Positions 52,469 to 62,030 of a stretch of DNA of 64,000 bases are shown piece by piece (position 1 is the first letter of the stretch; every line of letters begins with the position of its first letter). The stretch is from Nitrospira sp. (GTDB lineage: Bacteria; Nitrospirota; Nitrospiria; Nitrospirales; Nitrospiraceae): the NCBI GenBank assembly GCA_009594865.1, contig VOPT01000005.1, positions 1-64,000 of the forward strand, given 5' to 3'. The notes beneath the pieces were generated by a model that was not told the DNA's origin, made no database searches, and saw nothing but the letters and a program-made list of their open reading frames with translations. The translations under genes and the position numbers were made by a program.

Positions 52469-53314
52469 TCATCGGGGCTGAGAACCGGTCCTCAGGTAGA
52501 TGAACCAGTACACCAGCGCCACCAAAACCGTTCCGCCGATGATGTTCCCGAGGGTCACCAGCGCCAGGTTGCTGAGGGCATCCACTAGCGACAGGGGCAT
52601 CGGGCTTCCGGCCGCCAAAGCTATTCCCAGCGGCAGGAAAAACATGTTCGCGACGGAATGTTCGAAGCCGCAGGCGACGAAGGCGCTGATGGGAAACAGG
52701 ATTGCCCAAATCTTATCCGTCACGCTTCTCGCGCCCATACACAACCAGACCGCCAGACACACCAGGACATTGCACAAGACGCCGCGCGCAAATGCAGACA
52801 GCGGATCGAGGGCGATTTTGCTGCGCGCGATACGCACCATCGTTTCACCGACTGCCCCGTCTGCCAACAGGTGGATCCCCGCCAGCAACACGAGGACCGC
52901 CGTTCCGCAGGCCCCCAGCAAGTTGCCAAGATAGACCCAGATCCAGTTCCGCACCACCTGTCGCGTTTGCACACAGCCGACGGCCCAGGCCATCGCAATC
53001 AGATTGTTCCCGGTAAAGAGTTCCGCGCCGCCGACCACCACCAGGATCAGCCCCAAGCTGAACGTGATCCCTCCGGCCAGCCGCAGCAACCCGAACGGCA
53101 GCGTCGGCCCCTCGTTTCCCACCGTGATCGTGACGGTGTAAAACAACGCGCCCAACGAAATGAACGCACCGGCCAGGACGGCCAACGCCACCATCGTCGG
53201 CACCGCCGTGTTCACCTTAGCCAAGCCCAGCTTGCACACCCGCGCAGCGATTTCCGGAGGCGGATAGGCATCGGCAACGGAGCCGGTGGCGGGAGGAAGC
53301 GGCTCAGAGGTCAT
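52469..53314 (-). CDS. focA: Formate/nitrite channel (FNT family)
   Basis: A 281-residue membrane protein with six helices. Family marks are VNTAVPTMVALAVLAGAFISLG, GAELFTGNNLIAMAW and RGVLCNVLVCLAVW, with the helix break at GFEHSVANMFF containing the conserved His. The four-base overlap with the fdsA stop shows coupled translation, so formate uptake is the most likely role; nitrite transport is possible in this family. Confidence 0.88.
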   Translation of the reverse strand: MTSEPLPPATGSVADAYPPPEIAARVCKLGLAKVNTAVPTMVALAVLAGAFISLGALFYTVTITVGNEGPTLPFGLLRLAGGITFSLGLILVVVGGAELFTGNNLIAMAWAVGCVQTRQVVRNWIWVYLGNLLGACGTAVLVLLAGIHLLADGAVGETMVRIARSKIALDPLSAFARGVLCNVLVCLAVWLCMGARSVTDKIWAILFPISAFVACGFEHSVANMFFLPLGIALAAGSPMPLSLVDALSNLALVTLGNIIGGTVLVALVYWFIYLRTGSQPR

Positions 53315-56052
53315 GTGATCAACATCACATGCATGGAGGGAGTGGGCGTCGCGGTCGGCAGCACTTTTTCAACCCGCACCGTCGAAACTTTATACTCAGG
53401 GCACTTGGAACTTTCGTCGGCGCTCGATGACAGCAGCACGTTCAAATCCGTATCAGGGAAGTGAAAACTCGTGAACAACTCTCCCGGCTGGACACGCTCG
53501 CTGATAATGACGGGGAGCCGGGCCTCCCCGCGCGCGCTGATCAACCTGACCTGATCGCCGTCGCAGAGTTCCAGCCTGGCCGCGTCGTCGGCATGAATTT
53601 CCAGCACATCGGTATCGACCACCTGCATGATGTCGGTGCGTCTCGTCTGCGCGCCGCAGTTGTAATGTTGCAAAATTCTCCCGGTGATCAACACCAGCGG
53701 ATAGGCCTCGCTCGGCGTCTCCCCCGGCGGCAGGTAATCCACCGCCACGAACTTCGCCTTCCCTTTCGGAAACGATACGTCGTGCATTAACACAGTGCCC
53801 GGATGGTCCTTCGAGGGAACGGGCCACTGCAACCCTTCCGGCGCATCCAGTCGATCAAACGACACCCCGGCGAACAGCGGCGCCAGTTGCGCAATCTCAT
53901 CCATGATCGCCGAGGGATGGGAATACTGCATCGGGTAGCCCATCCTCGCCGACACTTCACAGACGACCTGCCAGTCCGGCAGCACGCCCTCCGGCGGCTC
54001 TACAGCCTTTCGAATGCGCTGGATGCGCCGTTCGAGATTCGTGAAGGTGCCGTCCTTTTCCAGGAAAGAAGCACCGGGAACGACGAGATGCGCGAGCTTG
54101 GCCGTTTCGCTGAGAAACAAATCCTGCACGATAAGGAAATCCAGGCGCTTGAGCGCCGCGTGCACTTTTTTCAGATTTGGGTCGGTCTGGGCCACGTCAT
54201 ACCCGATGATCCACAGACTCTTGAGTGTTCCCGCCAAGGCGGCATCCCACATGTCCGGCGTCTTCATCCCTCGGCCCGTCGGCAAGGGTCTCCCGGTCAC
54301 GGCCAGGTGTGCCGCCGCCAATGCTGGATCGGTGAGGGGTTGATAGCCGGCAAAAAACGTCGGCAGGCAGCCGACATCCGATGCACCCTGCACATTGTTC
54401 TGCCCGCGCAACGGGTTGATGCCGGTTCCGGGCTTCCCGATGTTACCGGTGGCAAGCGCGAGGTTCACCAGCGCCATCACCCCATGGCTCCCCCAGCGAT
54501 GTTCGGTCATGCCCAGGCCATGCACCGCCATCGAGCCGCCGCTTGTGGCATACCGTCGCGCAGCTTCGGAAATGAGATGAGCAGGCACGCCGGTCAGCTT
54601 CGACGTCAGCTCCGGCGTGCACTCCTCCACTACCCTCAGCCATTCCTCGAACCCATCAGTCCGGTCACGCACAAACGCCGCATCGGTCAAATGTTCCTTC
54701 GCGATGACATGCCCCAGGCCGTTCAACAGGGCCACGTTGGTGCCCGGGTGCAACTGCAGGTGAAGATCGGCCAGTCGCGCCAATTCCGTTCGGCGAGGAT
54801 CGATCACGATCAACGGCACGCCGCGCCGCGCAGCCTGCTTGATGCGCGCGCCCAGCACCGGATGCGATTCGGTGGGATTGGCGCCGACGACGAGGATCAG
54901 CTTCGCCAGATCCAGATCATAAATGGAGTTGGTCGCTGCGGAGGCGCCCAGGGTTTCCATCATGCCGGTCACGGTCGCGCTGTGACACACGCGCGCACAA
55001 TTGTCGATATGGTTGCTGCCGATCACGCAGCGCATGAATTTGCCGAACAGATAATTTTCTTCATTCGTGCCGCGGCTGGAGGAAATCGTGGCGAGTGCGT
55101 CCGGGCCATCAGTGGCCTTGATGCGGCTCCATTCCTCCGCAATGCGATCGAGGGCCGCAGGCCAGGAGAGTTCGACCCACTTGTCGCCCTGCCGCAGGAG
55201 GGGCATGCGCAGCCGGTCCGGCGCATCGTTGTAGGTCCAGCCGAATCGTCCCTTCATGCAGGCATGGCCCTCATTCGAAGGCCCATCATCCGCCGGCACC
55301 ATCCGGACCACCCGCCCCTCCCGCACACCGGCTTCGAAACTGCAGCCGACACCACAGTAGGCACAGGTGGTACGGACGGCTTGCACCGGCGCGCCCTCCT
55401 CCATCACCGATTTCTCGATCAGGGCCCCGGTCGGACATTCCTTCACGCAAGCACCGCAGGAGACGCAGTTCGATGAGGCAAACCCTGCCGCCTCTCCGCT
55501 CAATGCGGCGTCCCCCGCCGTCGGCCGGCTTGCGAAACCTCGATACAACATCGTCAGGGCATGGGTGCCTTGAATCTCGTCGCAGGCTCGCACACAGCGG
55601 GCGCATGAGATGCACCGCGCATTGTCGAACACAAAAAACGGGTTGGATCGATCGACGACAGGTTCCCTGCCGGCGGGCTGAGGATACCGGACATGCGTCA
55701 AGTCGTACGACCTGGCCAACGCGTGCAGCGGCTCCGGCACTCGATCCCCCGCCGGTTGCTCGGAGAGATAGAGCTCGACCAGGTGTTTCCGCAGACGGGT
55801 GAGTCGTTCGCTTTCCGTGTGAACAACCATACCCTCGCGCACCGGCGTCGTGCAGGAGGCCGGGGTGCCGCTTTGGCCGTCGACCTCGCAGAGACACATC
55901 CGGCAGGAACCGAACGGCACCAGGTGGTCCGACGTACAGAGTCCGGGAATGGCAATACCGGCTTTCTTCGCCGCGGTATAAATCGTATCCCCCGACGACG
56001 CCACGACCACTTGTCCGTTAATTTCCAGCTTCACCTGGCTTGTCCTCGTCAC
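53311..56052 (-). CDS. fdsA: NAD-linked formate dehydrogenase, molybdopterin subunit
   Basis: A 913-residue protein. A [2Fe-2S] domain (CTSDHLVPFGSCRMCLCEV, about 39-60) precedes ferredoxin clusters CISCARCVRAC (about 150) and CVSCGACVKECP (about 198). The Mo-bis-MGD catalytic part then starts at CAYCGVGCSFE. The Mo ligand is a cysteine (NCARVCHSATV), not selenocysteine. Order and domain layout match FdsA of Cupriavidus-type soluble FDH. No fdsC/fdhD sulfurase gene is in the window. The C-terminus couples to focA. Confidence 0.93.
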   Translation of the reverse strand: MTRTSQVKLEINGQVVVASSGDTIYTAAKKAGIAIPGLCTSDHLVPFGSCRMCLCEVDGQSGTPASCTTPVREGMVVHTESERLTRLRKHLVELYLSEQPAGDRVPEPLHALARSYDLTHVRYPQPAGREPVVDRSNPFFVFDNARCISCARCVRACDEIQGTHALTMLYRGFASRPTAGDAALSGEAAGFASSNCVSCGACVKECPTGALIEKSVMEEGAPVQAVRTTCAYCGVGCSFEAGVREGRVVRMVPADDGPSNEGHACMKGRFGWTYNDAPDRLRMPLLRQGDKWVELSWPAALDRIAEEWSRIKATDGPDALATISSSRGTNEENYLFGKFMRCVIGSNHIDNCARVCHSATVTGMMETLGASAATNSIYDLDLAKLILVVGANPTESHPVLGARIKQAARRGVPLIVIDPRRTELARLADLHLQLHPGTNVALLNGLGHVIAKEHLTDAAFVRDRTDGFEEWLRVVEECTPELTSKLTGVPAHLISEAARRYATSGGSMAVHGLGMTEHRWGSHGVMALVNLALATGNIGKPGTGINPLRGQNNVQGASDVGCLPTFFAGYQPLTDPALAAAHLAVTGRPLPTGRGMKTPDMWDAALAGTLKSLWIIGYDVAQTDPNLKKVHAALKRLDFLIVQDLFLSETAKLAHLVVPGASFLEKDGTFTNLERRIQRIRKAVEPPEGVLPDWQVVCEVSARMGYPMQYSHPSAIMDEIAQLAPLFAGVSFDRLDAPEGLQWPVPSKDHPGTVLMHDVSFPKGKAKFVAVDYLPPGETPSEAYPLVLITGRILQHYNCGAQTRRTDIMQVVDTDVLEIHADDAARLELCDGDQVRLISARGEARLPVIISERVQPGELFTSFHFPDTDLNVLLSSSADESSKCPEYKVSTVRVEKVLPTATPTPSMHVMLIT

Positions 56053-56170
56053 TCGTCGTTCGTCTCTCGTGATGCGTAGTTCCTATCTCGTCTTACGTTT
56101 CACGCGTCACGTCTCCCGAATGACACTCATATCTTCCGATGCTTGTCTTACGTTTCACCTTTGACGTTTC
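56043..56170 (-). repeat. Degenerate operon-spacer repeat, copy 3
   Basis: On the coding strand the fdsB-fdsA gap reads GTGAAACGTAAGACGAGA (complement of 56086-56103, identical to copy 1) and a second GTGAAACGTAAGACA (complement of 56144-56158). Around them are ACGAGAGACGAACGACGAG-like units. The left part runs into the fdsA start. Confidence 0.75.
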
Positions 56171-56175
56171 ACCCT

Positions 56176-57672
56176 TCAGGTTCTCAGCTTGCTGCGGAAC
56201 TCGACGGGAAAATGTTCGATGGCGGTCAGCACCGGATAGGGCGCACGTCCGCCGAGCGCGCAAAGACTCGCGAGTTTCATGGTTTCGCCGAGGTCGTCCA
56301 GCAGAGCAAGGTCCTCCAGGGTGCCTCCGCCGGCTTGAATCCGTTCGAGGATTTCGCGCCCGCGCACCGAGCCAATGCGGCAGGGTGTGCACTTACCGCA
56401 GGACTCGTCGGCGGTGAACGCCATAAAGTGCCGGGCCAAATCCACCATGTCGGTCTCATGGTCATAAACCACAATCCCGCCATGTCCCAAGACCGCACCG
56501 GCCTTGGCAAATGCGTCGTAGCAAATCGGCAGCTCCAATCCGGCGGCGGGAAAGAGACTGCCGAGAGGCCCGCCGACTTGCACCGCCTTGAACCGTGAGC
56601 CTGGCGCCATCCCTCCGCCGAACTGCTCCAACACCTGGCGCAGACTCAATCCGAACGGCACTTCGACCAAGCCCGGATGTTTCACCCGCCCGCCCAACTG
56701 CAAGGCGATGGTGCCCCGCGACTGCTCCGTACCTAGAGACGCATGCCAGGCGCCGCCACGCGACAGAATCTGCGGGATCGTGGCAAAGGTGAGGACATTG
56801 CTGACGATGGTCGGCTGCCCGTATAACCCTGCCTGCGCCGGATACGGAGGCCTCGCCCGCACGACGCCCCGCTTGCCTTCGAGTGATTCCAGCAGCGCCG
56901 TTTCTTCGCCGCAGACATAAGACCCGGCGCCTTCCACCACCTCGATGGGAAACGGTTCGCCGTCGATGTCCAACAATTCGGCCTCATCGGCTTTCTGGAT
57001 GGCTGCGCGCAGGGTGACGGCAGCCGCCGGATATTCCTGCCGGCAATAGACATACCCCCGGCTCGCGCCGATGGCCCGGGCACAAATCAACATCCCTTCC
57101 AGCAGCCGAAACGGGTCCCCTTCCAGAATCATGCGATCGCAGTAGGTGCCGGCATCGCCCTCGTCGGCATTGGCGACCACAGACTTCGGCCGGCCCTTCG
57201 CCTGTTGCGCCACCTTCCACTTATTCCAAACGGGAAAGGCCGCACCGCCACGCCCTCGCAACTGCGAGACGCGCAATTCCTCGACGATCGCATCCGGGGT
57301 GAGACGGAACGCCTGCTCCAACCCTTTCAGACCTCCGCGCGCCTGGTATTCATCGAGCGCCAAGGGTTCTGTTTCGCCGAAGTCGGCAAAGGTGAAACGG
57401 GTTTGATTCGCGAGAAACGGAATGGACCTGACCGGTGTCCCGCCGGTTCCGGCCAGTATCGATGGGAGATCTTCCGGCTGGACATTACACCAGGCTAGGC
57501 GCCCGTCCGGACTGTCGCGCTCCACCATGGGCTCGAGAAAAAATGCCCCGCGCGAGGACAGACGGATAAGCTGAACGTCCGGACGGTCGGCCCAGGCATC
57601 AGCCAGCAAACCCGCTCCGGCAGCCCTGGCGGACGTGTCGTTGGAAAGGTAGAGTCGCGTCGCGCTGCTCAT
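56176..57672 (-). CDS. fdsB: NAD-linked formate dehydrogenase, NuoF-like flavin subunit
   Basis: A 498-residue FMN/NADH protein. The N-terminal 90 residues form a separate thioredoxin-like region, as in FdsB. LRGRGGAAFPVWNKW and NADEGDAGTYCDR bind FMN and NADH, and ESCGKCTPCRIG holds a [4Fe-4S] cluster. The ATG at 57672 starts one base after the fdsG stop. It passes electrons from formate to NAD+. Confidence 0.93.
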   Translation of the reverse strand: MSSATRLYLSNDTSARAAGAGLLADAWADRPDVQLIRLSSRGAFFLEPMVERDSPDGRLAWCNVQPEDLPSILAGTGGTPVRSIPFLANQTRFTFADFGETEPLALDEYQARGGLKGLEQAFRLTPDAIVEELRVSQLRGRGGAAFPVWNKWKVAQQAKGRPKSVVANADEGDAGTYCDRMILEGDPFRLLEGMLICARAIGASRGYVYCRQEYPAAAVTLRAAIQKADEAELLDIDGEPFPIEVVEGAGSYVCGEETALLESLEGKRGVVRARPPYPAQAGLYGQPTIVSNVLTFATIPQILSRGGAWHASLGTEQSRGTIALQLGGRVKHPGLVEVPFGLSLRQVLEQFGGGMAPGSRFKAVQVGGPLGSLFPAAGLELPICYDAFAKAGAVLGHGGIVVYDHETDMVDLARHFMAFTADESCGKCTPCRIGSVRGREILERIQAGGGTLEDLALLDDLGETMKLASLCALGGRAPYPVLTAIEHFPVEFRSKLRT

Positions 57673-57673
57673 G

Positions 57674-58123
57674 TTAGCGATAGCGTCCCAGCATCGTTTC
57701 AACCTGCGAGGGCAACACACGCCCGTACAGATCCCGATCGATCAAGACCGTCGGAGAGACGGCGCAGTTGCCGGCGCATGACATGGTGTCGAGCGTAAAT
57801 TTGCCTCCCGACGTCGTTTCGCCCACGTCGGTGCGGAGAGAGTCTTGTAGTACTCGCAACACCCGGCCACACCCGTTCGCATAGCAGGACTCTCCCATGC
57901 AGACACGAATGACATGGCGGCCCGGAGCGGCGACCCGTAGGTCGGGATAATAGGACAGCACTCCGGCGATGTGGGCGTTGGTTGTGCCGAGGTTGTGCGC
58001 GATGTCGGGAATAGCCTCCACCGGCACATGCCCGACCTGTTGTTGAAGGGCCAGCAGCGCCTTGAGAATATTCGGCGGCCCACTGCGCACCTGCCGGAGA
58101 ATCTTCTCAACCAGCTCATGCAT
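57674..58123 (-). CDS. fdsG: NAD-linked formate dehydrogenase, NuoE-like [2Fe-2S] subunit
   Basis: A 149-residue thioredoxin-fold ferredoxin. VCMGESCYANGC and DTMSCAGNCAVSP give the four Cys ligands. YYPDLRVAAPGRHVIRVC is the usual lead-in. The ATG at 58123 follows GAGGGCATCG; a start at 58144 is also possible. It is first in the fdsG-fdsB-fdsA-focA unit. Confidence 0.92.
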   Translation of the reverse strand: MHELVEKILRQVRSGPPNILKALLALQQQVGHVPVEAIPDIAHNLGTTNAHIAGVLSYYPDLRVAAPGRHVIRVCMGESCYANGCGRVLRVLQDSLRTDVGETTSGGKFTLDTMSCAGNCAVSPTVLIDRDLYGRVLPSQVETMLGRYR

Positions 58124-58132
58124 CGATGCCCT

Positions 58133-58184
58133 CGGTCCACGCATGTCGTATCTCGTATGTCGTTTGACGCTTCACGCTCCGACC
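58133..58184 (-). repeat. Degenerate operon-spacer repeat, copy 4 (weak)
   Basis: On the coding strand the gap before fdsG reads GCGTGAAGCGTCAAACGACA, then ACGAGATACGACATGCG. It is diverged from the 18-base word of copies 1 and 3 but of the same style. Confidence 0.45.
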
Positions 58185-59540
58185 TCAGCAGAGGCCGACA
58201 TGCGCTCGCAGAATGTTGTAATCGAACGCCGCTCTGCCGCCGCGGAGGAGACCGACATCACACCGTTCCATCTCATCGATGAGACCGGCCACACGATCGC
58301 GCCCCGCCGGCGTCTTGGCGACGTGTCGGGGAGTTTCTCCACCCAGAGCCGGAGATTCCCGGTCGGCCCATTCCAGATAGACGGTTTCAAGGAAGGCCTT
58401 TAGCAAGGCTCGATCCTCTTCGCCCGTCACCACCACCGTCAGCGGTTCGTTACCGGACAACTCCTCCGTCGTCACCTGCCGTACCGGCGGTTGGACGATC
58501 TCGCCACGAAAGTGCAGCGAATACCCGAAGGTGGCCGCGAGCGTATGTTTGATCGCGTCCAAACGCTCCTGTGAAGCACATTCCAGGAACAGTTCCGTGG
58601 CCGTCACCGTGACCCGCGCCGAGATTTCCGTCTTCAGTCGTTGCACGAAACGACGAAGTTTCGCCGAACCGGCAGTACCCTTCAGTTGGGGCGGCGGGTC
58701 TTCAGTCCACCCTTCGAACTCGGTCATTCCTCCGGCGAGGAAGCTGAATTCGTGATGTTCGTACAGGGCCATGACATAGAAATACGGCGCACCGGCTTCA
58801 GTCCGGTAGCAAATCTCGCTCACCGCTTCCAATAACGCCGCCAAGCGCATGCGCGCAAAATTCTTGAGCAGGAGATGCCCGAACCGTTTGGCAAATTCCG
58901 GCCAATCGCCGAGTTCAAACGAGCCTCCCACCACTTCCATTTCACGCCGCTCTTCACCTGTCGTGTCATAGAGCGACCGCGCGTCCTGAGCGGACAGCCG
59001 CAATATCGGGCCGGCCGGCACCGCCAACGTACTTTCAGGATCACCCGGTTCGCGCACCAAACGGGTGAACAACACCGACCCGGTGTCGGCATCCTGGGGC
59101 AGACTCTGCGCCGGAATCTCGTACAGCCGGCCGTTGCCGATCGAGCGTAGACCTCGCCGGGCCGCCCCGGCCTGGAGCGGGAGGACTTCCACCAGATCCA
59201 GGTAGGAATGTTTCAGCGGATCGAGCCATGCGCGTTCCTCTTCCGGGATGTGTTCCGTGATCACGTCGCGCAGTTGCTCGATCAAGGTCAGTTGCCCGTC
59301 TTCCGGATAGAAGTCGGCATACAACAGGAGATCCGCCAGTTCGACCTCCTCCCGCAGCGGCGACAAGGGCGACTGGTTTCCCAGTTCGACATACACTTGC
59401 AAGGCGCGTTCGAAGGCGATCCGACGTTGCTGCGCGAATGCAGGCACAACGGACAGTCGGTCCAGTCGAGACAAGAGATTTCCAAGGTCCTCGTTGACCG
59501 GGGCCGACCGTCCGGTGCCCCGTTCATTCGCGAGCTTCAT
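58185..59540 (-). CDS. 451-residue protein next to the formate dehydrogenase, unrecognised
   Basis: No signal peptide or membrane helix. It is acidic and mixed alpha/beta. I see no cysteine cluster or nucleotide-binding loop. The GGAGGAGATTC site just before the ATG is very strong, so it should be well translated. It starts inside the last 17 bases of the DUF2934 gene and is followed by fdsG, so it lies in the same transcript as formate oxidation. It could be an assembly or accessory factor for the dehydrogenase, by context only. Confidence 0.72.
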   Translation of the reverse strand: MKLANERGTGRSAPVNEDLGNLLSRLDRLSVVPAFAQQRRIAFERALQVYVELGNQSPLSPLREEVELADLLLYADFYPEDGQLTLIEQLRDVITEHIPEEERAWLDPLKHSYLDLVEVLPLQAGAARRGLRSIGNGRLYEIPAQSLPQDADTGSVLFTRLVREPGDPESTLAVPAGPILRLSAQDARSLYDTTGEERREMEVVGGSFELGDWPEFAKRFGHLLLKNFARMRLAALLEAVSEICYRTEAGAPYFYVMALYEHHEFSFLAGGMTEFEGWTEDPPPQLKGTAGSAKLRRFVQRLKTEISARVTVTATELFLECASQERLDAIKHTLAATFGYSLHFRGEIVQPPVRQVTTEELSGNEPLTVVVTGEEDRALLKAFLETVYLEWADRESPALGGETPRHVAKTPAGRDRVAGLIDEMERCDVGLLRGGRAAFDYNILRAHVGLC

Positions 59541-59748
59541 GAATCTCCTCCATCACGACCGCTTCCGCATCCAGCCAATCCTGCAGCGCATGCCCTTCAC
59601 GAGAACCTCGCTCTTTCCAGAGCTCGTAGGCTTTTTGTGAAATACGCTCCCACATCCCGTCAGGCAGTTCGATCGGATTGGCGGGAGCCTGGCGGGTTAT
59701 CGGAGTCGTCGTGCCGACGGCGGCCGATGGCTTTTTCTTTGGCTTCAT
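59524..59748 (-). CDS. DUF2934 protein
   Basis: A 74-residue protein. A Lys/Pro/Thr-rich start precedes the DUF2934 helix-turn RISQKAYELWKERGSREGHALQDWLDAEAVV. The family is small and of unknown function, often near stress genes. A GGAGTCCTCCC sequence precedes the ATG. It overlaps the next gene. Confidence 0.82.
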   Translation of the reverse strand: MKPKKKPSAAVGTTTPITRQAPANPIELPDGMWERISQKAYELWKERGSREGHALQDWLDAEAVVMEEIHEARE

Positions 59749-59778
59749 GGGAGGACTCCTTCCAGGAGGGCGGACGCC

Positions 59779-60714
59779 TCACGTGTTTCCCAGCGGGATC
59801 ACACGCGCATGGTCCGCGCCGAAGTTGAATTGGCGCACCGTGAGGACCGGACAGGGTGCGTGACGCAGCATCGCCCCGGCGATACTGCCGAGGAGGACAT
59901 GGGAAATGCCCCGCCGTCCGTGCGTCCCCATAATCATCAGATCGAATCCTTGTTGCGAGACATATGACACGATCGAATCGGCCGGGAGCCCCGGCCTCAG
60001 CACATGGTCGGCCTGGATTCCATGGGCCGTCACGCAGGCGGATAACACGCTCAGACGCTTCTCCAAATACTCCCGCTGCTCCTTCCACTCTTTGGCGTGG
60101 CTCAAACTGAAATCCAAGCCATACGCCACCGGTTCCATCGCATGGAGAATGGTGATCGTGGCGCCCAGCGGTTTGGCAAATTGCACGGCATACTCCAGTG
60201 CATCCAGCGAACAGGTCGAGAGATCGATCGGCACGACAATTCGCTCGATCGTCGTCGCTGCTTCACCGGCGCCATCCTTGTCGGCCTTGACTGCCAGGAC
60301 CGGACAGGGGGAGACCCGGACGACCCGCTCGGCCGTGCTGCCGACCAAGACATGATCGAGTCCCGTTCGACCATGCGTGCCGACCACCAGGAGGTCCGCG
60401 CCGATCATCTGGGCCACGGTTTGAAGCGCCCGACTCGGAATGCCGACCTCAATGCGCGTCGTGACCGGTTGGCCGGCCGCCTTCGCCCGCGCCTGCACAG
60501 CGACCAGTTGGCGATCCGCCTCGGCACGCAGGTGGTCGAGGTACATTTTATTGACCGTGTAGTCGGGATCCATACCCGGATAGAGTTCCAACACGGTCAC
60601 CACGGAGAGGTCGGCCTTCCAGGCCCCGGCAAGGCTCAGGGCATACCCCATGGCGCGATCGGCGCAGGCCGAGAAATCGGTGGCAAACAGCATCTGCTTG
60701 ATCAGCGGCGCCAT
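59779..60714 (-). CDS. Tandem UspA-domain universal stress protein
   Basis: A 311-residue protein with two UspA domains (about 1-145 and 155-300). Both have the ATP-binding pattern: VVGTHGRTGLDHVLVGSTAE and IMGTHGRRGISHVLLGSIAG. It lies 3 bases after the cupredoxin gene. Confidence 0.92.
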   Translation of the reverse strand: MAPLIKQMLFATDFSACADRAMGYALSLAGAWKADLSVVTVLELYPGMDPDYTVNKMYLDHLRAEADRQLVAVQARAKAAGQPVTTRIEVGIPSRALQTVAQMIGADLLVVGTHGRTGLDHVLVGSTAERVVRVSPCPVLAVKADKDGAGEAATTIERIVVPIDLSTCSLDALEYAVQFAKPLGATITILHAMEPVAYGLDFSLSHAKEWKEQREYLEKRLSVLSACVTAHGIQADHVLRPGLPADSIVSYVSQQGFDLMIMGTHGRRGISHVLLGSIAGAMLRHAPCPVLTVRQFNFGADHARVIPLGNT

Positions 60715-60717
60715 GAC

Positions 60718-61146
60718 TTATGCCGCCTCCACGTTCAGGAGGAGGAATTCTCCCTTCATGTTCTGATGGATCGAACAACGGAACTCATGCCGCCCCGGCC
60801 GGTCCATCACGAATCGAATGACGGCTGATTTTTTTCCGTCCAAAAACACCCCGCCGATGCCCCGGCCATACGACACGATGCCGCCGGACTCGACGCGTGT
60901 CGGAAGGCCCTCGAACATGGTCGATCCGAAATCGTGACGTTCCTGATCCTCATTGGTGATGGTGATCACCGTGGCCACACCCAGGCGCAGCGGCATCTGT
61001 TTCGTGACAAAGGCAAAATCCTTGACTGCCACCTCGATCCGCTGTTCCGCCTGGGCTCCTCCCTGTGAACACAACGCCAGGACAAAACAGACCGCCAACC
61101 ACACCCGCCCTCCGCTGAGCACCGTCGACCTCTGCTTCAACCCCAT
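60718..61146 (-). CDS. Periplasmic cupredoxin-like protein
   Basis: A 142-residue protein with a signal peptide (cleavage near GGAQA). The cupredoxin strand pattern ends in FRCSIHQNMKGEF, giving Cys, His and Met copper ligands, with the other His in QERHDFGST. This is a type 1 copper site, so it is probably an electron carrier or copper-binding protein in the periplasm. An AAGGAGGCAAG site precedes the ATG. It is flanked by UspA genes. Confidence 0.85.
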   Translation of the reverse strand: MGLKQRSTVLSGGRVWLAVCFVLALCSQGGAQAEQRIEVAVKDFAFVTKQMPLRLGVATVITITNEDQERHDFGSTMFEGLPTRVESGGIVSYGRGIGGVFLDGKKSAVIRFVMDRPGRHEFRCSIHQNMKGEFLLLNVEAA

Positions 61147-61158
61147 AGCCTTGCCTCC

Positions 61159-61662
61159 TTATGATGAACTCTTCCCTGTTCGCGCTTTCCCCCGCTTCAC
61201 GGGCAACGGAACCGTCAAGACCGGACAACCGGCCGTTCGCACCACTTTCTCCGCCGTCGTGCCGAAGAAAATCTTTTCGACCCCGCCGACCGCTCCTCCA
61301 TAACTGCCCATGACGACCAAATCAACCCCTTCCACCCGCGCGGTCCTCGCAATTTCCTCGAATGGAGAGCCCTCCGCCAGGATCCGCTTGATCGAAACCC
61401 CCTTCGCCTCATCCCAGGCGAGGAGTTGGCGGGCATTCAAACGGGCATGGTGACGCAGCTGTTTCTTTTGTTTCGCGGCATCCGACGCAGGCGCCAGCCC
61501 GAGCCGGTTCAACGCATCCAGGCTTTTGGTATCGACGACGTGGAGCAGAAGCACCTCCGACTGATACGACCGCGCAAATGACAAGGCGATCCGGAACGCT
61601 TCTTCGGAGCAGGGCGAAAAATCCACCGGAACCAGAATTTTTGTGAATAACCGGTCGGCCAT
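61159..61662 (-). CDS. Single-domain UspA protein
   Basis: A 167-residue UspA domain (ILVPVDFSPCSEEAFRIALSFA; VVMGSYGGAVGGVEKIFFGTTAE). The glycine loop GSYGGAVGG is less regular than in the other two Usp proteins, but the ATP-binding pattern is mostly kept. A GGAGGGTTG site precedes the ATG at 61662. Confidence 0.88.
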   Translation of the reverse strand: MADRLFTKILVPVDFSPCSEEAFRIALSFARSYQSEVLLLHVVDTKSLDALNRLGLAPASDAAKQKKQLRHHARLNARQLLAWDEAKGVSIKRILAEGSPFEEIARTARVEGVDLVVMGSYGGAVGGVEKIFFGTTAEKVVRTAGCPVLTVPLPVKRGKARTGKSSS

Positions 61663-62030
61663 CAACCCTCCATCATCCTCTTCTCGCTCATGACATCAGC
61701 AATCCCGATGCCATGTAAAGGGAACGCGAGCGTATTGATCCAATAGCATATAGGACCGGAAGATTGCAGGCGCACCTCGGCTATCGGCCACACGCCATCG
61801 GCTCCCGCGGTCTTTTGTGGGTGGTGTCCTGCTACAGGCTCCATCTTCAACCTGTAGCGGAACGCCACAGATTACCGAAAGCGGTTCCTTTACGAAAGAC
61901 CGGTCTGGCGCGACCTTATACCGCTCCTGCATAGACGGGGTACGGCCAAATCACTCGCTAGACGCTGGCGCGCCGGTGCCGCCGTGATGGCACTGCTCTT
62001 GCTCGATCGAGTCTTCGAAAGGAACGCATC
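61663..62030. other. Intergenic stretch with a hairpin
   Basis: About 370 bases between the divergent Usp gene and a short membrane peptide. GCTACAGG (61831-61838) pairs with CCTGTAGC (61851-61858) around a 12-base loop. No coding evidence; divergent promoters are expected. Confidence 0.5.

Noticed and set aside
53311-56052. Selenocysteine formate dehydrogenase
   Set aside because: The Mo-ligand position is an ordinary cysteine (RVCHSATV) and there is no in-frame TGA.
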